Shown in pieces: positions 5,305 through 14,343 of a stretch of DNA of 64,000 nucleotides (position 1 is the first letter of the stretch; every line of letters begins with the position of its first letter). The DNA is from Bordetella parapertussis (GTDB lineage Bacteria > Pseudomonadota > Gammaproteobacteria > Burkholderiales > Burkholderiaceae_B). The stretch is taken from contig CAMDEF010000016.1 in NCBI GenBank assembly GCA_945895265.1, positions 1-64,000 of the forward strand, in the 5' to 3' direction. The notes under the pieces are model-generated. The model ran no database searches, had not been told where the DNA came from, and saw only the letters and a list, made by a program, of their open reading frames with translations. A program made the position numbers and the translations under genes.

Positions 5305-6684
5305 TCAATGGGCGTGGAACGTGACGCGGTCAGGGACCGGCTTGAAGGTTCCGAGACGGCTCCAGACAGGCATCAGGAAAAAGAAGCCCAGATAAATGAG
5401 CGTACCAATTTGCGAGAGCAAGTTAAAGACGTCTGTTGGCGCTTGTGTACCGAGATAGCCCAAGACAACAAAGTTGGCAAAGAAGATACCGTAAAGCGTT
5501 TTGTGCCAGCCCGGGCGATAGCGTATGGATTTGACAGGGCTGTAATCTAACCAAGGCAGGAAGAACAGCAGCACGACCGCACCACCCATTGCCACGACAC
5601 CCCAGAACTTGGCGTCGATCAGGCGCAGCAACACGGCAACGCCAAGTAGTACGACGGGCACAATCAGTTTGACTAAGCCTTTGCTACGAATAAACATGAC
5701 GAGTGCCGCTATCACGGCGGAACCGGCAAGCACCCACGTGAAGTCGTCGGTCGTGGCGCGCAGCATTGAGTAGAACGGCGTGAAATACCAGACCGGTGCA
5801 ATGTGCAAGGGTGTCTTGAGTGGGTCAGCTGGAATAAAGTTGTTGAACTCAAGAAAGTAGCCGCCCATCTCGGGGGCGAAGAAAACAATCGCCATGAAGA
5901 TGATAAGAAACCCCATAAAACCCATGATGTCGTGCACGGTGTAGTAGGGGTGAAACGGGATGCCGTCAAGTGGACGACCATACTTATCTTTTTTGGTTTT
6001 GATATCAACGCCGTCTGGGTTGTTTGAACCCACCTCGTGCAAGGCGATCACGTGCGCAACAACCAGGCCGAGCAGCACCAAGGGAATGGCAATCACATGG
6101 AAGGCGAAGAAGCGATTCAGAGTGGCGTCAGACACCACATAGTCACCCCGAATCCAGATCGAGAGTTCAGGACCAATAAAAGGAATCGCCGAGAAAAGGT
6201 TCACAATCACCTGTGCACCCCAGAAAGACATTTGTCCCCAGGGTAAGAGGTAGCCAAAAAATGCTTCGGCCATTAAGCACAAGAAAATACCAACACCGAA
6301 GATCCAGACCAACTCACGCGGTTTGCGGTATGAGCCGTAAATCAGCGCACGCACCATGTGCAGATAGACCACGACAAAAAACATCGAGGCTCCGGTTGAG
6401 TGCATATAGCGGATAAACCATCCGCCGGGCACTTCGCGCATGATGTATTCGACGGATTGAAACGCAAACTGCGCGTCGGGTTTGTAGTGCATGACCAAGA
6501 AAATACCGGTGACGATTTGCAGCACCAGCACTAGTAATGAGAGGGCGCCAAAAAAGTACCAAAAGTTAAAGTTTTTTGGAGCATAGTACTCAGACAGGTG
6601 CGCTTTATATGTGGATGTCAGCGGAAAGCGCTGATCAATCCAACCTAGCAGTCCGGTCGTTTCGACAGTTTTATGGCCAGCCAT
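5305..6684 (-). CDS. petB: Cytochrome b of the bc1 complex
   Basis: The polytopic 459-residue subunit holds both b haems and the quinol sites. Paired haem histidines are seen in helix B (IRYMHSTGASMFF, then VYLHMVRAL) and helix D (FFAFHVIAIP, then VVAHVIALHEVGSNNPDG). The Qo-site motif is PVWY (in HIAPVWYFTPFYSML) instead of textbook PEWY. About eight to ten hydrophobic segments are visible, including an extra C-terminal one (YGIFFANFVVLGYLG). It lies between petA and petC with short gaps, so the three subunits are made together. Confidence 0.97.
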   Translation of the reverse strand: MAGHKTVETTGLLGWIDQRFPLTSTYKAHLSEYYAPKNFNFWYFFGALSLLVLVLQIVTGIFLVMHYKPDAQFAFQSVEYIMREVPGGWFIRYMHSTGASMFFVVVYLHMVRALIYGSYRKPRELVWIFGVGIFLCLMAEAFFGYLLPWGQMSFWGAQVIVNLFSAIPFIGPELSIWIRGDYVVSDATLNRFFAFHVIAIPLVLLGLVVAHVIALHEVGSNNPDGVDIKTKKDKYGRPLDGIPFHPYYTVHDIMGFMGFLIIFMAIVFFAPEMGGYFLEFNNFIPADPLKTPLHIAPVWYFTPFYSMLRATTDDFTWVLAGSAVIAALVMFIRSKGLVKLIVPVVLLGVAVLLRLIDAKFWGVVAMGGAVVLLFFLPWLDYSPVKSIRYRPGWHKTLYGIFFANFVVLGYLGTQAPTDVFNLLSQIGTLIYLGFFFLMPVWSRLGTFKPVPDRVTFHAH

Positions 6685-6740
6685 GAAAACGGTTCCTTTA
6701 CTTGTTCAGTGTCAAGTTGTGGGGGGTGAGCAACAGACCG

Positions 6741-7382
6741 TTAGGCCTTGTTGTTCTCGTCAACCCCAACAACAATGCGGGTGTCGCTTAAATATTGGTA
6801 CGGAGGCACTTCGAGATTGTCGGGTGCGGGTTTATTTTTAAACGCGCGACCGGCCATATCAAACGTTGAGCCATGGCAGGGGCACAGAAAGCCGCCATCC
6901 CAATTGGAAGGCAGACTTGGCTGTGGACCGGTGACAAACTTTGGTGTAGGCGAGCAGCCCAAATGAGTGCAGATACCAACGGCGACGAAGAGCTCTTGTT
7001 TACGCGAACGCCATTCGTTTTTTGCGTAGGCAGGCGTAAAACCCGGGCGATTTGAATTTGGGTCGGCGAGCTCACCCGCATTTTGCTTGAGCGAATCGAG
7101 TTGCTCTTTAGTGCGGCGAATGAGCCAAACAGGCTTGCCGCGCCATTCAACAGTGCGCATTTCGCCTGGCGCCAAGGTGCTAATGTCGACTTCAACTGGT
7201 GCGCCGGCAGCGCGGGCGCGATCAGACGGAGCAAAGGTGCTGACAAACGGTACCGCAGCGGCTAGACCCGCCACCCCACCCATCGCACAGGTTGTGCCGA
7301 TCCAGAGACGGCGCGAGGGGTCAGACGGGAGCGTGGCCGGAACCGCACCTTCGTCGTCATGCATAACTGAATCCTGACTCAT
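6741..7382 (-). CDS. petA: Ubiquinol-cytochrome c reductase Rieske iron-sulfur subunit
   Basis: The [2Fe-2S] ligands are in CTHLGC and CPCHGS, each with one Cys and one His, plus the disulfide cysteines of the same motifs. A twin-arginine element (SRRLWIG) precedes the N-terminal hydrophobic segment, fitting Tat-dependent insertion; tatABC lies 4 kb away. ATG 7382 is chosen because GGA-rich sequence precedes it; an upstream start at 7424 adds 14 residues not typical of the family. It is first gene of petABC. Confidence 0.96.
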   Translation of the reverse strand: MSQDSVMHDDEGAVPATLPSDPSRRLWIGTTCAMGGVAGLAAAVPFVSTFAPSDRARAAGAPVEVDISTLAPGEMRTVEWRGKPVWLIRRTKEQLDSLKQNAGELADPNSNRPGFTPAYAKNEWRSRKQELFVAVGICTHLGCSPTPKFVTGPQPSLPSNWDGGFLCPCHGSTFDMAGRAFKNKPAPDNLEVPPYQYLSDTRIVVGVDENNKA

Positions 7383-7532
7383 CTTCCTATCCTTGTGGTT
7401 GCGCGGGCGGCCTAACCCTATCAACGCCGCCTAGCAGTCATTACCCAACAAACATCTTTCGTCTTGTTGCAAACGTTTTAACCCCTTATTATAGCCCGAC
7501 CGAGCCAGCACTTTCTATGGGAGAAATCAGAA

Positions 7533-7976
7533 ATGGCGCAAGGAAAAGGAATTTTCAAAGAATTTGAGCAATTTGCACTACGCGGAAATGTGGTTGATTT
7601 GGCTGTGGGCGTGATCGTAGGAGCGGCTTTTGGCAAGATTGTTGACTCTTTGGTCAAAGATATCGTCATGCCCCTAGTGAATTTTTTGGTAGGCGGTTCG
7701 GTTGATTTCAGTAACAAATACATTGTGCTGTCTCGCCCCGCACAGTATGCGGGGCCTGAAACATACGCTGACTTAACAAAGGCTGGCGCCAACTTGTTTG
7801 CCTGGGGTAATTTTTTAACAATCGTCATTAACTTTGTTTTGCTGGCGTTCGTGATCTTTTTTATGGTTAAGGCGATCAATACCGCGCGTGCCAAAATGGA
7901 TTTGGCAGCACCACCGCCTAAGACCCCCGAGGACATCGAGTTGCTTCGAGAAATCAGAGACTCGCTTAAAAAGTAG
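7533..7976 (+). CDS. mscL: Large-conductance mechanosensitive channel MscL
   Basis: MscL opens under membrane tension and releases solutes on osmotic downshock. The N-terminal amphipathic helix ([22 protein letters not shown]) runs into TM1, with the glycine-rich pore [14 protein letters not shown] periplasmic loop, TM2 ([19 protein letters not shown]) and the charged C-terminal helix ([15 protein letters not shown]) follow. Its 147 residues are usual. It is monocistronic, with GGGAG before the ATG, and is divergent from petA. Confidence 0.97.
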   Translation: MAQGKGIFKEFEQFALRGNVVDLAVGVIVGAAFGKIVDSLVKDIVMPLVNFLVGGSVDFSNKYIVLSRPAQYAGPETYADLTKAGANLFAWGNFLTIVINFVLLAFVIFFMVKAINTARAKMDLAAPPPKTPEDIELLREIRDSLKK

Positions 7977-8096
7977 GCATTTACTTACTTCAAAAGGCCG
8001 TATTAACGACCCAATATGTTCGGTAAGGTTTACTCGGCGGGCTGACTAGGGCACGAGGTTGAGAAGCCCGGTGAGTGATTAACAGTGAAAGCGGCG

Positions 8097-8855
8097 TTAC
8101 ACCGGGTTGTCAAGGTCGACAAAGTCCACCCGGATACCGAACTCTTGGGCAATCGCCTGTCCGAGCGCTTGGACACCATAGCGCTCAGTTGCGTGGTGGC
8201 CTGCGCTGATAAACCCCACGCCTGCCTCACGCGCGAGATGCACCGTAGGCTCAGAGACTTCGCCAGTGATAAACACTTGGGCGCCCCCGTGAATGGCCTG
8301 ATCAAGCATGTTTTGGGCCGCCCCAGTGCACCAAGCAATCCGTTGTACGGCTAATTCTCCTGCGCCAATCACCAGGGGCGGGCGGTTTAAGCGCTGCTCG
8401 ACGCGGCTGGCGATCTGGCCAAGGGTGTTGGCCCCCGGCATTGAACCAAACCAAAGTAGGCCATTTGAAGTCGTTGTTGGCTCTGCTACCAAGCCAAGCA
8501 CCCGCGCGAGTTGTGCGTTGTTGCCAAGCACTGGGTGGGCGTCCAAAGGCAAATGAAAGGCCAACAAATTGATGTCGTGTGTCAGCAGCGCGGCGAGGCG
8601 TCGCTTGCGTGTGCCGAGTACCCTTGGGTCTTCGCCCTTCCAAAACCAACCATGATGCACAAGTAAGGCGTCGGCCTCGCGTTGGGCTGCGACGTCAATT
8701 AAGGCCTGACTTGCTGTCACGCCCGAGATAATATGCGAGATGGTTGGTTTACCTTGAACTTGAAGGCCATTTGGGCAGTAGTCATTGAAGGCAGCAGTGC
8801 TCAGGGTACTGTTGAGCCACTGCTCTAAAGTTTGGGTTGATACCGTTTTCATCAT
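8097..8855 (-). CDS. Nif3-like dinuclear metal center protein
   Basis: This belongs to the widespread NIF3/YbgI family (about 250 residues), which forms toroidal hexamers with a dimetal site; the biological role is not settled. Family marks visible are YCPNGLQVQGK near the N-terminus, LLVHHGWFWK with two metal-ligand histidines, LLAFHLPLDAH, and the C-terminal GHHATERYGVQALG. An upstream start at 8900 would overlap the divergent protease gene; ATG 8855 or 8852 avoids this and fits the family start (MKTVSTQTLEQWL). Confidence 0.92.
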   Translation of the reverse strand: MMKTVSTQTLEQWLNSTLSTAAFNDYCPNGLQVQGKPTISHIISGVTASQALIDVAAQREADALLVHHGWFWKGEDPRVLGTRKRRLAALLTHDINLLAFHLPLDAHPVLGNNAQLARVLGLVAEPTTTSNGLLWFGSMPGANTLGQIASRVEQRLNRPPLVIGAGELAVQRIAWCTGAAQNMLDQAIHGGAQVFITGEVSEPTVHLAREAGVGFISAGHHATERYGVQALGQAIAQEFGIRVDFVDLDNPV

Positions 8856-8870
8856 TTTCTGGAACACCTC

Positions 8871-10028
8871 ATGCGTCGTCTTTGGTTGCTGTTTGCCCAA
8901 GCGGTAACGGTCTGTATAGCAGTTTTATTTGTGGTGACAACTTTGCGCCCAGATTGGCTGGCGGGTAAACCGCAACTTCGCAGCCCGAATGGCACTCTTG
9001 GATTATTGCCTAGTACGGACAGTAACGTTTCACAAGCACCAGGCTCTTACGCTGGAGCGGTGTCTGTCGCTGCGCCAGCGGTGGTCAATATTCACACCAC
9101 GAAACGGATAACAGTGTCGCGGATTCCCTTGCCACCTGATCCGGTGATGCGCAAATTTTTTGAACAAATGCCCGGATTTAACCAAACACAACAAACTACC
9201 AGTTTGGGCTCGGGGGTGGTGGTGTCTGCCAAGGGGCATGTGCTAACGAACCTTCACGTCATTGAGGGGGCGGACGAGATTGTGGTGGCGCTCACAGATG
9301 GCCGTCAAGCGGTTGCCAAGGTGCTGGGCGTCGATGCAGACTCAGATCTTGCGGTGTTGCAAGTTGAAATGAGTCAGCTGCCTGTGTTGGGCTTTGCGTC
9401 ACTTGACCCTCCTAAAATAGGGGATGTGGTGCTTGCCATTGGTAATCCGTTTGGTGTTGGCCAAACGATCACGATGGGTATCGTGTCCGCGCTAGGTCGT
9501 GAAGGGTTAGGTATCAACACCTATGAAAACTTCATTCAGACCGACGCCGCGATCAATCCAGGAAACTCAGGTGGGGCCTTGGTGGATACTCTGGGTCGTT
9601 TGGTGGGCATCAATACGGCAATTTATTCAAGATCCGGGGGCTCGCTAGGAATTGGCTTTGCGATTCCAGCCGTAGCGGCGCAAAAGGTCTTGAGCGAAAT
9701 CGTGACGTTTGGCTTCGTGAAACGAGGTTGGCTGGGGATTGAGCCGCAAGATATGACAGCCGATTTGGCTCGTGCCTTCGGCTTAGAGAGGGTTCGCGGT
9801 GTGATTATTGCGGGCATCATGCGCGACGGCCCCGGCGCTAAAGGCGGCCTAAAGGTCGGTGATATTGTTCAAACAATTGCGGGTCAACCGGTTAACGATA
9901 CCCAGCGGCTCATGGCGCGCATTGCTGCGAATGCGCCTGGTGAAACCGTTGAATTGGGTATCTATCGTAACGGGCGCACCCAAACCTTGACGATGACGCT
10001 AGGTCAGCGTCCGGTCAAGCCGAAGTGA
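8871..10028 (+). CDS. Membrane-anchored HtrA/DegS-like serine protease with one PDZ domain
   Basis: The trypsin-like domain shows the triad: His in LTNLHVIEGAD, Asp in DADSDLAVLQV, and Ser in NPGNSGGALVD. One N-terminal hydrophobic helix (LLFAQAVTVCIAVLFVVTTL) anchors it with the protease in the periplasm, and a single PDZ domain follows (about residues 285-375). That makes it DegS/AlgW-like rather than DegP-like, which has two PDZ domains. Family members sense misfolded outer-membrane proteins and cut an anti-sigma factor; no rseA/mucA homologue is in the window. It starts 15 bases from the divergent nif3-family gene. Confidence 0.93.
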   Translation: MRRLWLLFAQAVTVCIAVLFVVTTLRPDWLAGKPQLRSPNGTLGLLPSTDSNVSQAPGSYAGAVSVAAPAVVNIHTTKRITVSRIPLPPDPVMRKFFEQMPGFNQTQQTTSLGSGVVVSAKGHVLTNLHVIEGADEIVVALTDGRQAVAKVLGVDADSDLAVLQVEMSQLPVLGFASLDPPKIGDVVLAIGNPFGVGQTITMGIVSALGREGLGINTYENFIQTDAAINPGNSGGALVDTLGRLVGINTAIYSRSGGSLGIGFAIPAVAAQKVLSEIVTFGFVKRGWLGIEPQDMTADLARAFGLERVRGVIIAGIMRDGPGAKGGLKVGDIVQTIAGQPVNDTQRLMARIAANAPGETVELGIYRNGRTQTLTMTLGQRPVKPK

Positions 10029-10040
10029 CTCAACACGAGT

Positions 10041-10382
10041 CTACTTGGTGGGCTCTGCCGCGACGGCCTTAGCAACAGGTGGGTTCGCTGCGAACAAAGA
10101 CTCGGCCTGTACAAATAATGGCCGACGTACGTTGGCGTCGAGGTGAAACGCGATTTCTTGCAGGCGCGCAAGTTCTTCGTCTTCGGTATAAAACCAACTG
10201 ACTGGCATATTCAGTATTTCAGCCACACGGCACATCAGTTGATAGTCGGGTGAATGCTTACCGCGTTCGTATTGGTTCATACGAGCGCTTGCTGACATGG
10301 GGTCAATACCGGCGAGTTTGCCGAGCTTTTCTTGTGACAACCCCGCGCGCAGACGGGCCTGTTTAAGACGATGAGCGAGCAC
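10041..10382 (-). CDS. XRE-family helix-turn-helix regulator
   Basis: The N-terminal HTH_3 domain (LKQARLRAGLSQEKLGK, then ARMNQYERGKHSP) covers about residues 5-65 and is followed by MPVSWFYTEDEELARLQEIAF, a pattern shared by small phage-repressor-like regulators of Burkholderiales chromosomes. GTG 10382 is preferred since AAAGGGA lies five bases upstream; a TTG at 10409 would extend it by nine residues. It is convergent with the protease gene and has a 189-base A/T-rich upstream gap that probably contains its promoter. Its targets are unknown. Confidence 0.85.
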   Translation of the reverse strand: MLAHRLKQARLRAGLSQEKLGKLAGIDPMSASARMNQYERGKHSPDYQLMCRVAEILNMPVSWFYTEDEELARLQEIAFHLDANVRRPLFVQAESLFAANPPVAKAVAAEPTK

Positions 10383-10409
10383 GATGGTCCCTTTAAGTAC
10401 CGTGACCAA

Positions 10410-10598
10410 ACCACGATAGGTTCGATCTGACTAGGCATTGATTAACTTGGCTGTAGCTAAGAATATTAACCAATGATAAAAAGATATACCTTAAAACATT
10501 TCGTCACAAGAGATATTTTTCTTGAAACCATTCATACAAATAGGATAAATGGTTACAGATATATTTAATGCGCAAACTAAGCCTAGTCTGTGCAAATC
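10410..10598. other. A/T-rich intergenic region between tatC and the XRE gene
   Basis: No ORF, tRNA or hairpin with a T-run is seen. The A/T-rich composition and many TATA-like strings suit a promoter for the XRE gene, but I cannot pick one pair of elements. A tatC terminator is not obvious. Confidence 0.4.
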
Positions 10599-11417
10599 TT
10601 AGGACTCGGCATCAGTATTGTCTTGGCTGCGGGGCTTGACCCCAGTTGCAACCAAGATGCCAATCTCATACAGCACGCACAACGGTACAGCCAGCAAAAA
10701 CTGACTAACGACGTCTGGTGGGGTCACCACGGCAGCAATCACAAAGGACCCTACGACGACGTAACCCCGTGCTTCTCTCAGCTTTGCGACAGTCACAATC
10801 CCCATGCGCACCAATAAGACGACGGCAACAGGGACTTCAAATGTGACCCCAAAGGCCAGAAACATGGTCATCACAAAGCTCAGATAGGCTTCGATATCAG
10901 GCGCCGGGGTGATCGACTCGGGCGCAAAGGACGCAATAAAGGTGAAAACCGACTTGAACACAACGAAATAGCAAAAAGCCATCCCGGCAATAAAGAGCAA
11001 CGAACTTGAAACGATCAAGGGCAGGGCTAAGCGCTGCTCGTGCCGATATAAACCAGGTGCCACAAAAGCCCACACCTGATAAAGCACGACGGGTAATGAC
11101 ACAACGAACGCAGCCATCATGGTGACTTTCATGGGCACCATAAATGGAGTAATGACGCCCGTGGCGATCATGCGGGTACCTTGAGGTAGCGAGGCCAGCA
11201 TCGGTGCGGCCAGAATGTCATAGATCACCGAGGCACCGGGATAGATAAACAGCACAACAAATATGGCCACTACGGTGCCAACTGCGCGCAATAAACGAGT
11301 GCGCAGTTCAACCAGATGCGACATAAAACTTTCGTTGACTGCCGGCGCTTGCTCAGCGTCTGGATTAGGCTGGGTAGTGCCTTCAGTTGCGGTGTTAGCA
11401 GAACGGTCAGAGCTCAA
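10599..11417 (-). CDS. tatC: Sec-independent protein translocase subunit TatC
   Basis: TatC is the multi-spanning receptor for twin-arginine signal peptides. The conserved start of the fold, SFMSHLVELRTRLLRA, is at about residues 30-45, followed by six hydrophobic segments. The first periplasmic loop contains FMVPMKVTMMAAF and the FVAPGLY(R)HE element is present. The ORF begins with TTG overlapping the tatB stop (TTGA), with AGGA eight bases upstream, pointing to translational coupling; an internal ATG at 11324 would remove an N-terminal Ala/Asn/Gln-rich tail. It is last in tatABC. Confidence 0.96.
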   Translation of the reverse strand: MSSDRSANTATEGTTQPNPDAEQAPAVNESFMSHLVELRTRLLRAVGTVVAIFVVLFIYPGASVIYDILAAPMLASLPQGTRMIATGVITPFMVPMKVTMMAAFVVSLPVVLYQVWAFVAPGLYRHEQRLALPLIVSSSLLFIAGMAFCYFVVFKSVFTFIASFAPESITPAPDIEAYLSFVMTMFLAFGVTFEVPVAVVLLVRMGIVTVAKLREARGYVVVGSFVIAAVVTPPDVVSQFLLAVPLCVLYEIGILVATGVKPRSQDNTDAES

Positions 11418-12040
11418 GATGCAGATCCTGGGGTTGAAGAGGCGACCGAGGTCTGTTTTGGGTTGTGAGCCGTGGTAGGTGCCAAAGCGCCGAGCTCGAG
11501 TTGAGTTGGGGCTGCGGCGAGTGGCAGTGTGTGTGCGGCCGCCGGAACGAGTTCTGGCAGAGGCACTAACGTTGGGAGCGGATCTGGCACGAGCATGGCC
11601 TGCGCCTCAGCTTCGGCAAAAGAAGGGATTGAGGCTGCAGCGATACTCGAAGGGCTCGTATCGGTCACCGTTGCCAGCGAGGGCTTTGGGATCTCGGGGT
11701 TGACCGGCTCGACAAGATCCGAGCTGGTATGTGTCAACGATTCTTTCAGCGCTGAGACGTCTTGTTCAAGTGACTCAAGAGGCTTGCGCAGCGAGGACTC
11801 GGTATTTTGCAGGCTTGACTGCACGCTTTGAGCGGCATCTTGCATTTGGTCTTTTAGCTTGCGCAGCTCGTCGAGTTCGACTTCGCGCTGAATGTCAGTT
11901 TTGACATCATTCACATAGCGCTGCGCGCGCCCCACCAAGTGGCCGAGCGTACGAGCCACTTTGGGCAGACGCTCTGGGCCAATGACGACCAGAGCTACGA
12001 CCCCGATTACGAGTAGTTCGGTAAAGCTGACGTCAAACAT
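11414..12040 (-). CDS. tatB: Sec-independent protein translocase subunit TatB
   Basis: The single N-terminal membrane helix MFDVSFTELLVIGVVALVV is followed by GPERLPKVARTLG, the TatB hinge and amphipathic helix. A charged coiled-coil stretch (ELDELRKLKDQMQDAAQS) and a long, poorly conserved Pro/Ala/Leu-rich tail (about residues 110-208) follow. TatB binds signal peptides together with TatC. The tail is longer than in enterobacteria, as is common in Burkholderiales. It lies 50 bases after tatA and overlaps tatC. Confidence 0.95.
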   Translation of the reverse strand: MFDVSFTELLVIGVVALVVIGPERLPKVARTLGHLVGRAQRYVNDVKTDIQREVELDELRKLKDQMQDAAQSVQSSLQNTESSLRKPLESLEQDVSALKESLTHTSSDLVEPVNPEIPKPSLATVTDTSPSSIAAASIPSFAEAEAQAMLVPDPLPTLVPLPELVPAAAHTLPLAAAPTQLELGALAPTTAHNPKQTSVASSTPGSAS

Positions 12041-12089
12041 GGTGTGTGATGTGCCAAAAAGACTCAGCTAGAAAAGCTAGCGGAAAGGG

Positions 12090-12353
12090 TTAACGCGGAC
12101 CGGGCTGAGTATTTGATGTCTCTTTTGCTTGTACGTCTATGGTCTCGGCCGAGGCAACGCGTTGCACCGGTGCCGCCTCAGCTGCTGCTGTGGTAGCCTC
12201 GCTTTCTTTCGCGTTTGGGTCTTTCATGCCTTCTTTGAAGCCTTTCACCGCACCGCCTAAATCGGCTCCGATGTTTCTAATCTTTTTGGTGCCAAAAACG
12301 AGTGCAACAATAACCAAAACAATTAGCCAGTGCCAAATACTAAAACTACCCAT
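12090..12353 (-). CDS. tatA: Sec-independent protein translocase subunit TatA
   Basis: TatA oligomers form the Tat pore. The N-terminal sequence [19 protein letters not shown] then FGTKKI matches the short helix and FG hinge of TatA, followed by the amphipathic helix [17 protein letters not shown] and an Ala/Glu-rich tail. ATG 12353 is used; an ORF start 15 codons earlier is not family-like. The gene follows hinT by 14 bases, so tatABC may be read through from the his operon. Confidence 0.96.
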   Translation of the reverse strand: MGSFSIWHWLIVLVIVALVFGTKKIRNIGADLGGAVKGFKEGMKDPNAKESEATTAAAEAAPVQRVASAETIDVQAKETSNTQPGPR

Positions 12354-12367
12354 GATCGTTCTCCAGA

Positions 12368-12736
12368 TTAATTCTTGATGGGGGTGAAGCCCTGCCAAGG
12401 GCGTTTACCACCAAGGATATGAAAATGCAGGTGTTTAATCTCTTGGCCGCCCTCAAGGCCTGAATTCGTGGTGAGACGAAAACCGCCTTCAGGTCCCGGG
12501 TTGCAGCCATTTGTTAACGCGATGTGTTGCACTTGAGTCAGCATTCTACCTAACCAGCCAGCATCTTCGGGTTTGATATCTTGCATAGACACGATATGGT
12601 GACGAGGCACCATCAGCAAATGTACCGGAGCTGCGGGGTGAATATCATGAAAAACCACACAATCATCATCGGTGTAGACGATTTTTGCAGGGATTTCACC
12701 TTTCACAATCTTGCAGAAGAGGCAGTTTTCGCTCAT
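12368..12736 (-). CDS. hinT: HinT-type histidine triad nucleotide-binding protein
   Basis: This is a canonical 122-residue purine nucleoside phosphoramidase. [14 protein letters not shown] gives the N-terminal zinc cysteines, [21 protein letters not shown] the central strands, and HLHFHILGG the catalytic triad. ATG 12736 is the proper start; the open frame extends upstream into hisE without coding meaning. It lies between hisE and tatA, a typical betaproteobacterial arrangement. Confidence 0.96.
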   Translation of the reverse strand: MSENCLFCKIVKGEIPAKIVYTDDDCVVFHDIHPAAPVHLLMVPRHHIVSMQDIKPEDAGWLGRMLTQVQHIALTNGCNPGPEGGFRLTTNSGLEGGQEIKHLHFHILGGKRPWQGFTPIKN

Positions 12737-12746
12737 GAGAGGTCGT

Positions 12747-13112
12747 TTATGGGTTACGGGAAGCTTTTTCTTGAAGGCCAGATACGCCTTCGCGCCTTGC
12801 CAACTCGGCCAATACCTGTTCAGGGCGCAAACCATGTTCAGTGAGCACCACCAAGCAATGAAACCACAAATCTGCTGTTTCTGCCACGATTCGCTCGGAT
12901 TGTTGGTCTTTGACCGCCATGACGAGTTCAGTGGCTTCTTCACCAATCTTTTTTAACGCAGCGTCGGGCCCTTTCGAAAACAACTTTGCCACATAGGAGG
13001 TAGCAGGATCGCCACCGTTCGCAGGCAAACGAGTCGCTAGTATGTCAGCGATTCTTGCCAGAATGACATCGGACGTGTCGGTCGGTGAGGTGTCGGAGGA
13101 AGAGGCTGTCAT
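12747..13112 (-). CDS. hisE: Phosphoribosyl-ATP pyrophosphatase
   Basis: HisE removes pyrophosphate from PR-ATP in histidine synthesis step 2. The all-alpha MazG-like domain shows the metal-binding motifs [13 protein letters not shown] and [13 protein letters not shown]. The protein has 121 residues; the first 15 are a Ser/Thr/Asp-rich tail without conserved function. It follows hisI by two bases at the distal end of the his operon. Confidence 0.96.
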   Translation of the reverse strand: MTASSSDTSPTDTSDVILARIADILATRLPANGGDPATSYVAKLFSKGPDAALKKIGEEATELVMAVKDQQSERIVAETADLWFHCLVVLTEHGLRPEQVLAELARREGVSGLQEKASRNP

Positions 13113-13114
13113 GT

Positions 13115-13540
13115 TTAGGGCGTTCGCTTGTATATGAGCTCAGGGTCTTTGAGAACCGGATCAACGATTACCCATTTTGAGGCTAGTGGCTCAGCGCTTT
13201 GTTCAAGACGCCGATAGAAACAACTTGCTCGTCCGGTATGACAGGCGATCTCTCCGATTTGCTCGACTTTTAGCAACAGTACATCACCATCGCAATCCAG
13301 TCTGAGCTCGACAAGACGCTGTACGTGCCCTGACTCTTCGCCCTTGCGCCATAGGCGGTTACGCGAGCGCGACCAAAACACCGCACGGCCTGTCTGTGCG
13401 GTTTCAGAGAGTGACTCAGCGTTCATCCAGGCCACCATCAATATTTGCCCGGTGGTCGCGTCTTGTGAAATCGCCGGGATCAAGCCCTTTTCGTCAAACT
13501 TGACCTCGTTCAGCCAGGCGGGGGGCGCAGCAGTTGTCAT
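13115..13540 (-). CDS. hisI: Phosphoribosyl-AMP cyclohydrolase
   Basis: HisI opens the purine ring of PR-AMP (step 3). The metal-binding motifs DCDGD and ACHTGRASC are intact, and the N-terminal segment [17 protein letters not shown] is family-like. Separate hisI and hisE genes, rather than a fusion, are the rule in this group. Its start overlaps the hisF stop by four bases. Confidence 0.97.
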   Translation of the reverse strand: MTTAAPPAWLNEVKFDEKGLIPAISQDATTGQILMVAWMNAESLSETAQTGRAVFWSRSRNRLWRKGEESGHVQRLVELRLDCDGDVLLLKVEQIGEIACHTGRASCFYRRLEQSAEPLASKWVIVDPVLKDPELIYKRTP

Positions 13541-14343
13541 TGGGTGCGCCTCACGGCAATGCCTTGGTTTGCCATAAAGTCTTTGGCCTGACCCACGGTG
13601 AATTCACCGTAGTGAAAAATACTGGCGGCCAGCACTGCGCTGGCACCGCCCAAGGTCACACCATCGGCTAAATGCTGTAGATTGCCCACGCCACCCGAAG
13701 CAATCACTGGGATCGCCACGGCGTCGGCTACGCGGCGTGTGAGTTCGAGGTCAAAGCCGGCTTTAGTACCGTCGCGATCCATGCTGGTTAAGAGCAACTC
13801 GCCCGCACCAAACTCAGCCATTTGGCGCGCCCAGGCGACGACATCCAAGCCGGTGCCACGACGCCCTCCATGGGTGAAGACCTCCCAGGTTGGAGTCGTA
13901 CTATTTGCCACACGTCGCGCATCAATCGCCACGACGATGCACTGCGACCCGTGATAACTGGAGGCGGCGCGAACAAGCTCTGGGTTAGCGACTGCAGCAC
14001 TATTGATCGAGACTTTGTCGGCGCCCGCATTGAGCAGGCGTTGCACATCACTCACCTGACGCACACCACCGCCTACTGTCAGGGGGATAAACACTTGCGA
14101 GGCGACTTGTTCGATGATCGAGAGAATCAAATCACGCCCGTCGCTTGTGGCGGTGATGTCTAAAAAGGTGAGTTCGTCTGCACCTTGCTCGTTGTAGCGC
14201 TGCGCAATTTCAACGGGGTCGCCTGCATCAATCAGATCGACGAAATTCACACCCTTCACAACGCGCCCTGCTGTGACGTCAAGACACGGAATGATTCGAC
14301 GAGTCAGGCCGCTATTGGTGCTTGGCGTGACTAATTGATTCAT
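13537..14343 (-). CDS. hisF: Imidazole glycerol phosphate synthase cyclase subunit HisF
   Basis: The TIM-barrel cyclase takes ammonia from HisH and makes IGP and AICAR. The catalytic aspartates are in RRIIPCLDV (N-terminus) and VVAIDARR (middle). The phosphate-binding loops VGGGVRQ and IASGGVGN are present. Its 268 residues are somewhat longer than usual because of a short N-terminal extension ([12 protein letters not shown]). It overlaps hisA by four bases and hisI by four. Confidence 0.98.
   Translation of the reverse strand: MNQLVTPSTNSGLTRRIIPCLDVTAGRVVKGVNFVDLIDAGDPVEIAQRYNEQGADELTFLDITATSDGRDLILSIIEQVASQVFIPLTVGGGVRQVSDVQRLLNAGADKVSINSAAVANPELVRAASSYHGSQCIVVAIDARRVANSTTPTWEVFTHGGRRGTGLDVVAWARQMAEFGAGELLLTSMDRDGTKAGFDLELTRRVADAVAIPVIASGGVGNLQHLADGVTLGGASAVLAASIFHYGEFTVGQAKDFMANQGIAVRRTQ

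Noticed and set aside
7478..7936. 152-codon minus-strand ORF opposite mscL
   Set aside because: MscL is unmistakable on the plus strand; the antisense frame is a composition effect.
10041..10382. XRE gene considered as the antitoxin of a toxin-antitoxin pair
   Set aside because: No small toxin-like ORF lies next to it on the same strand; it stands alone with its own upstream region.
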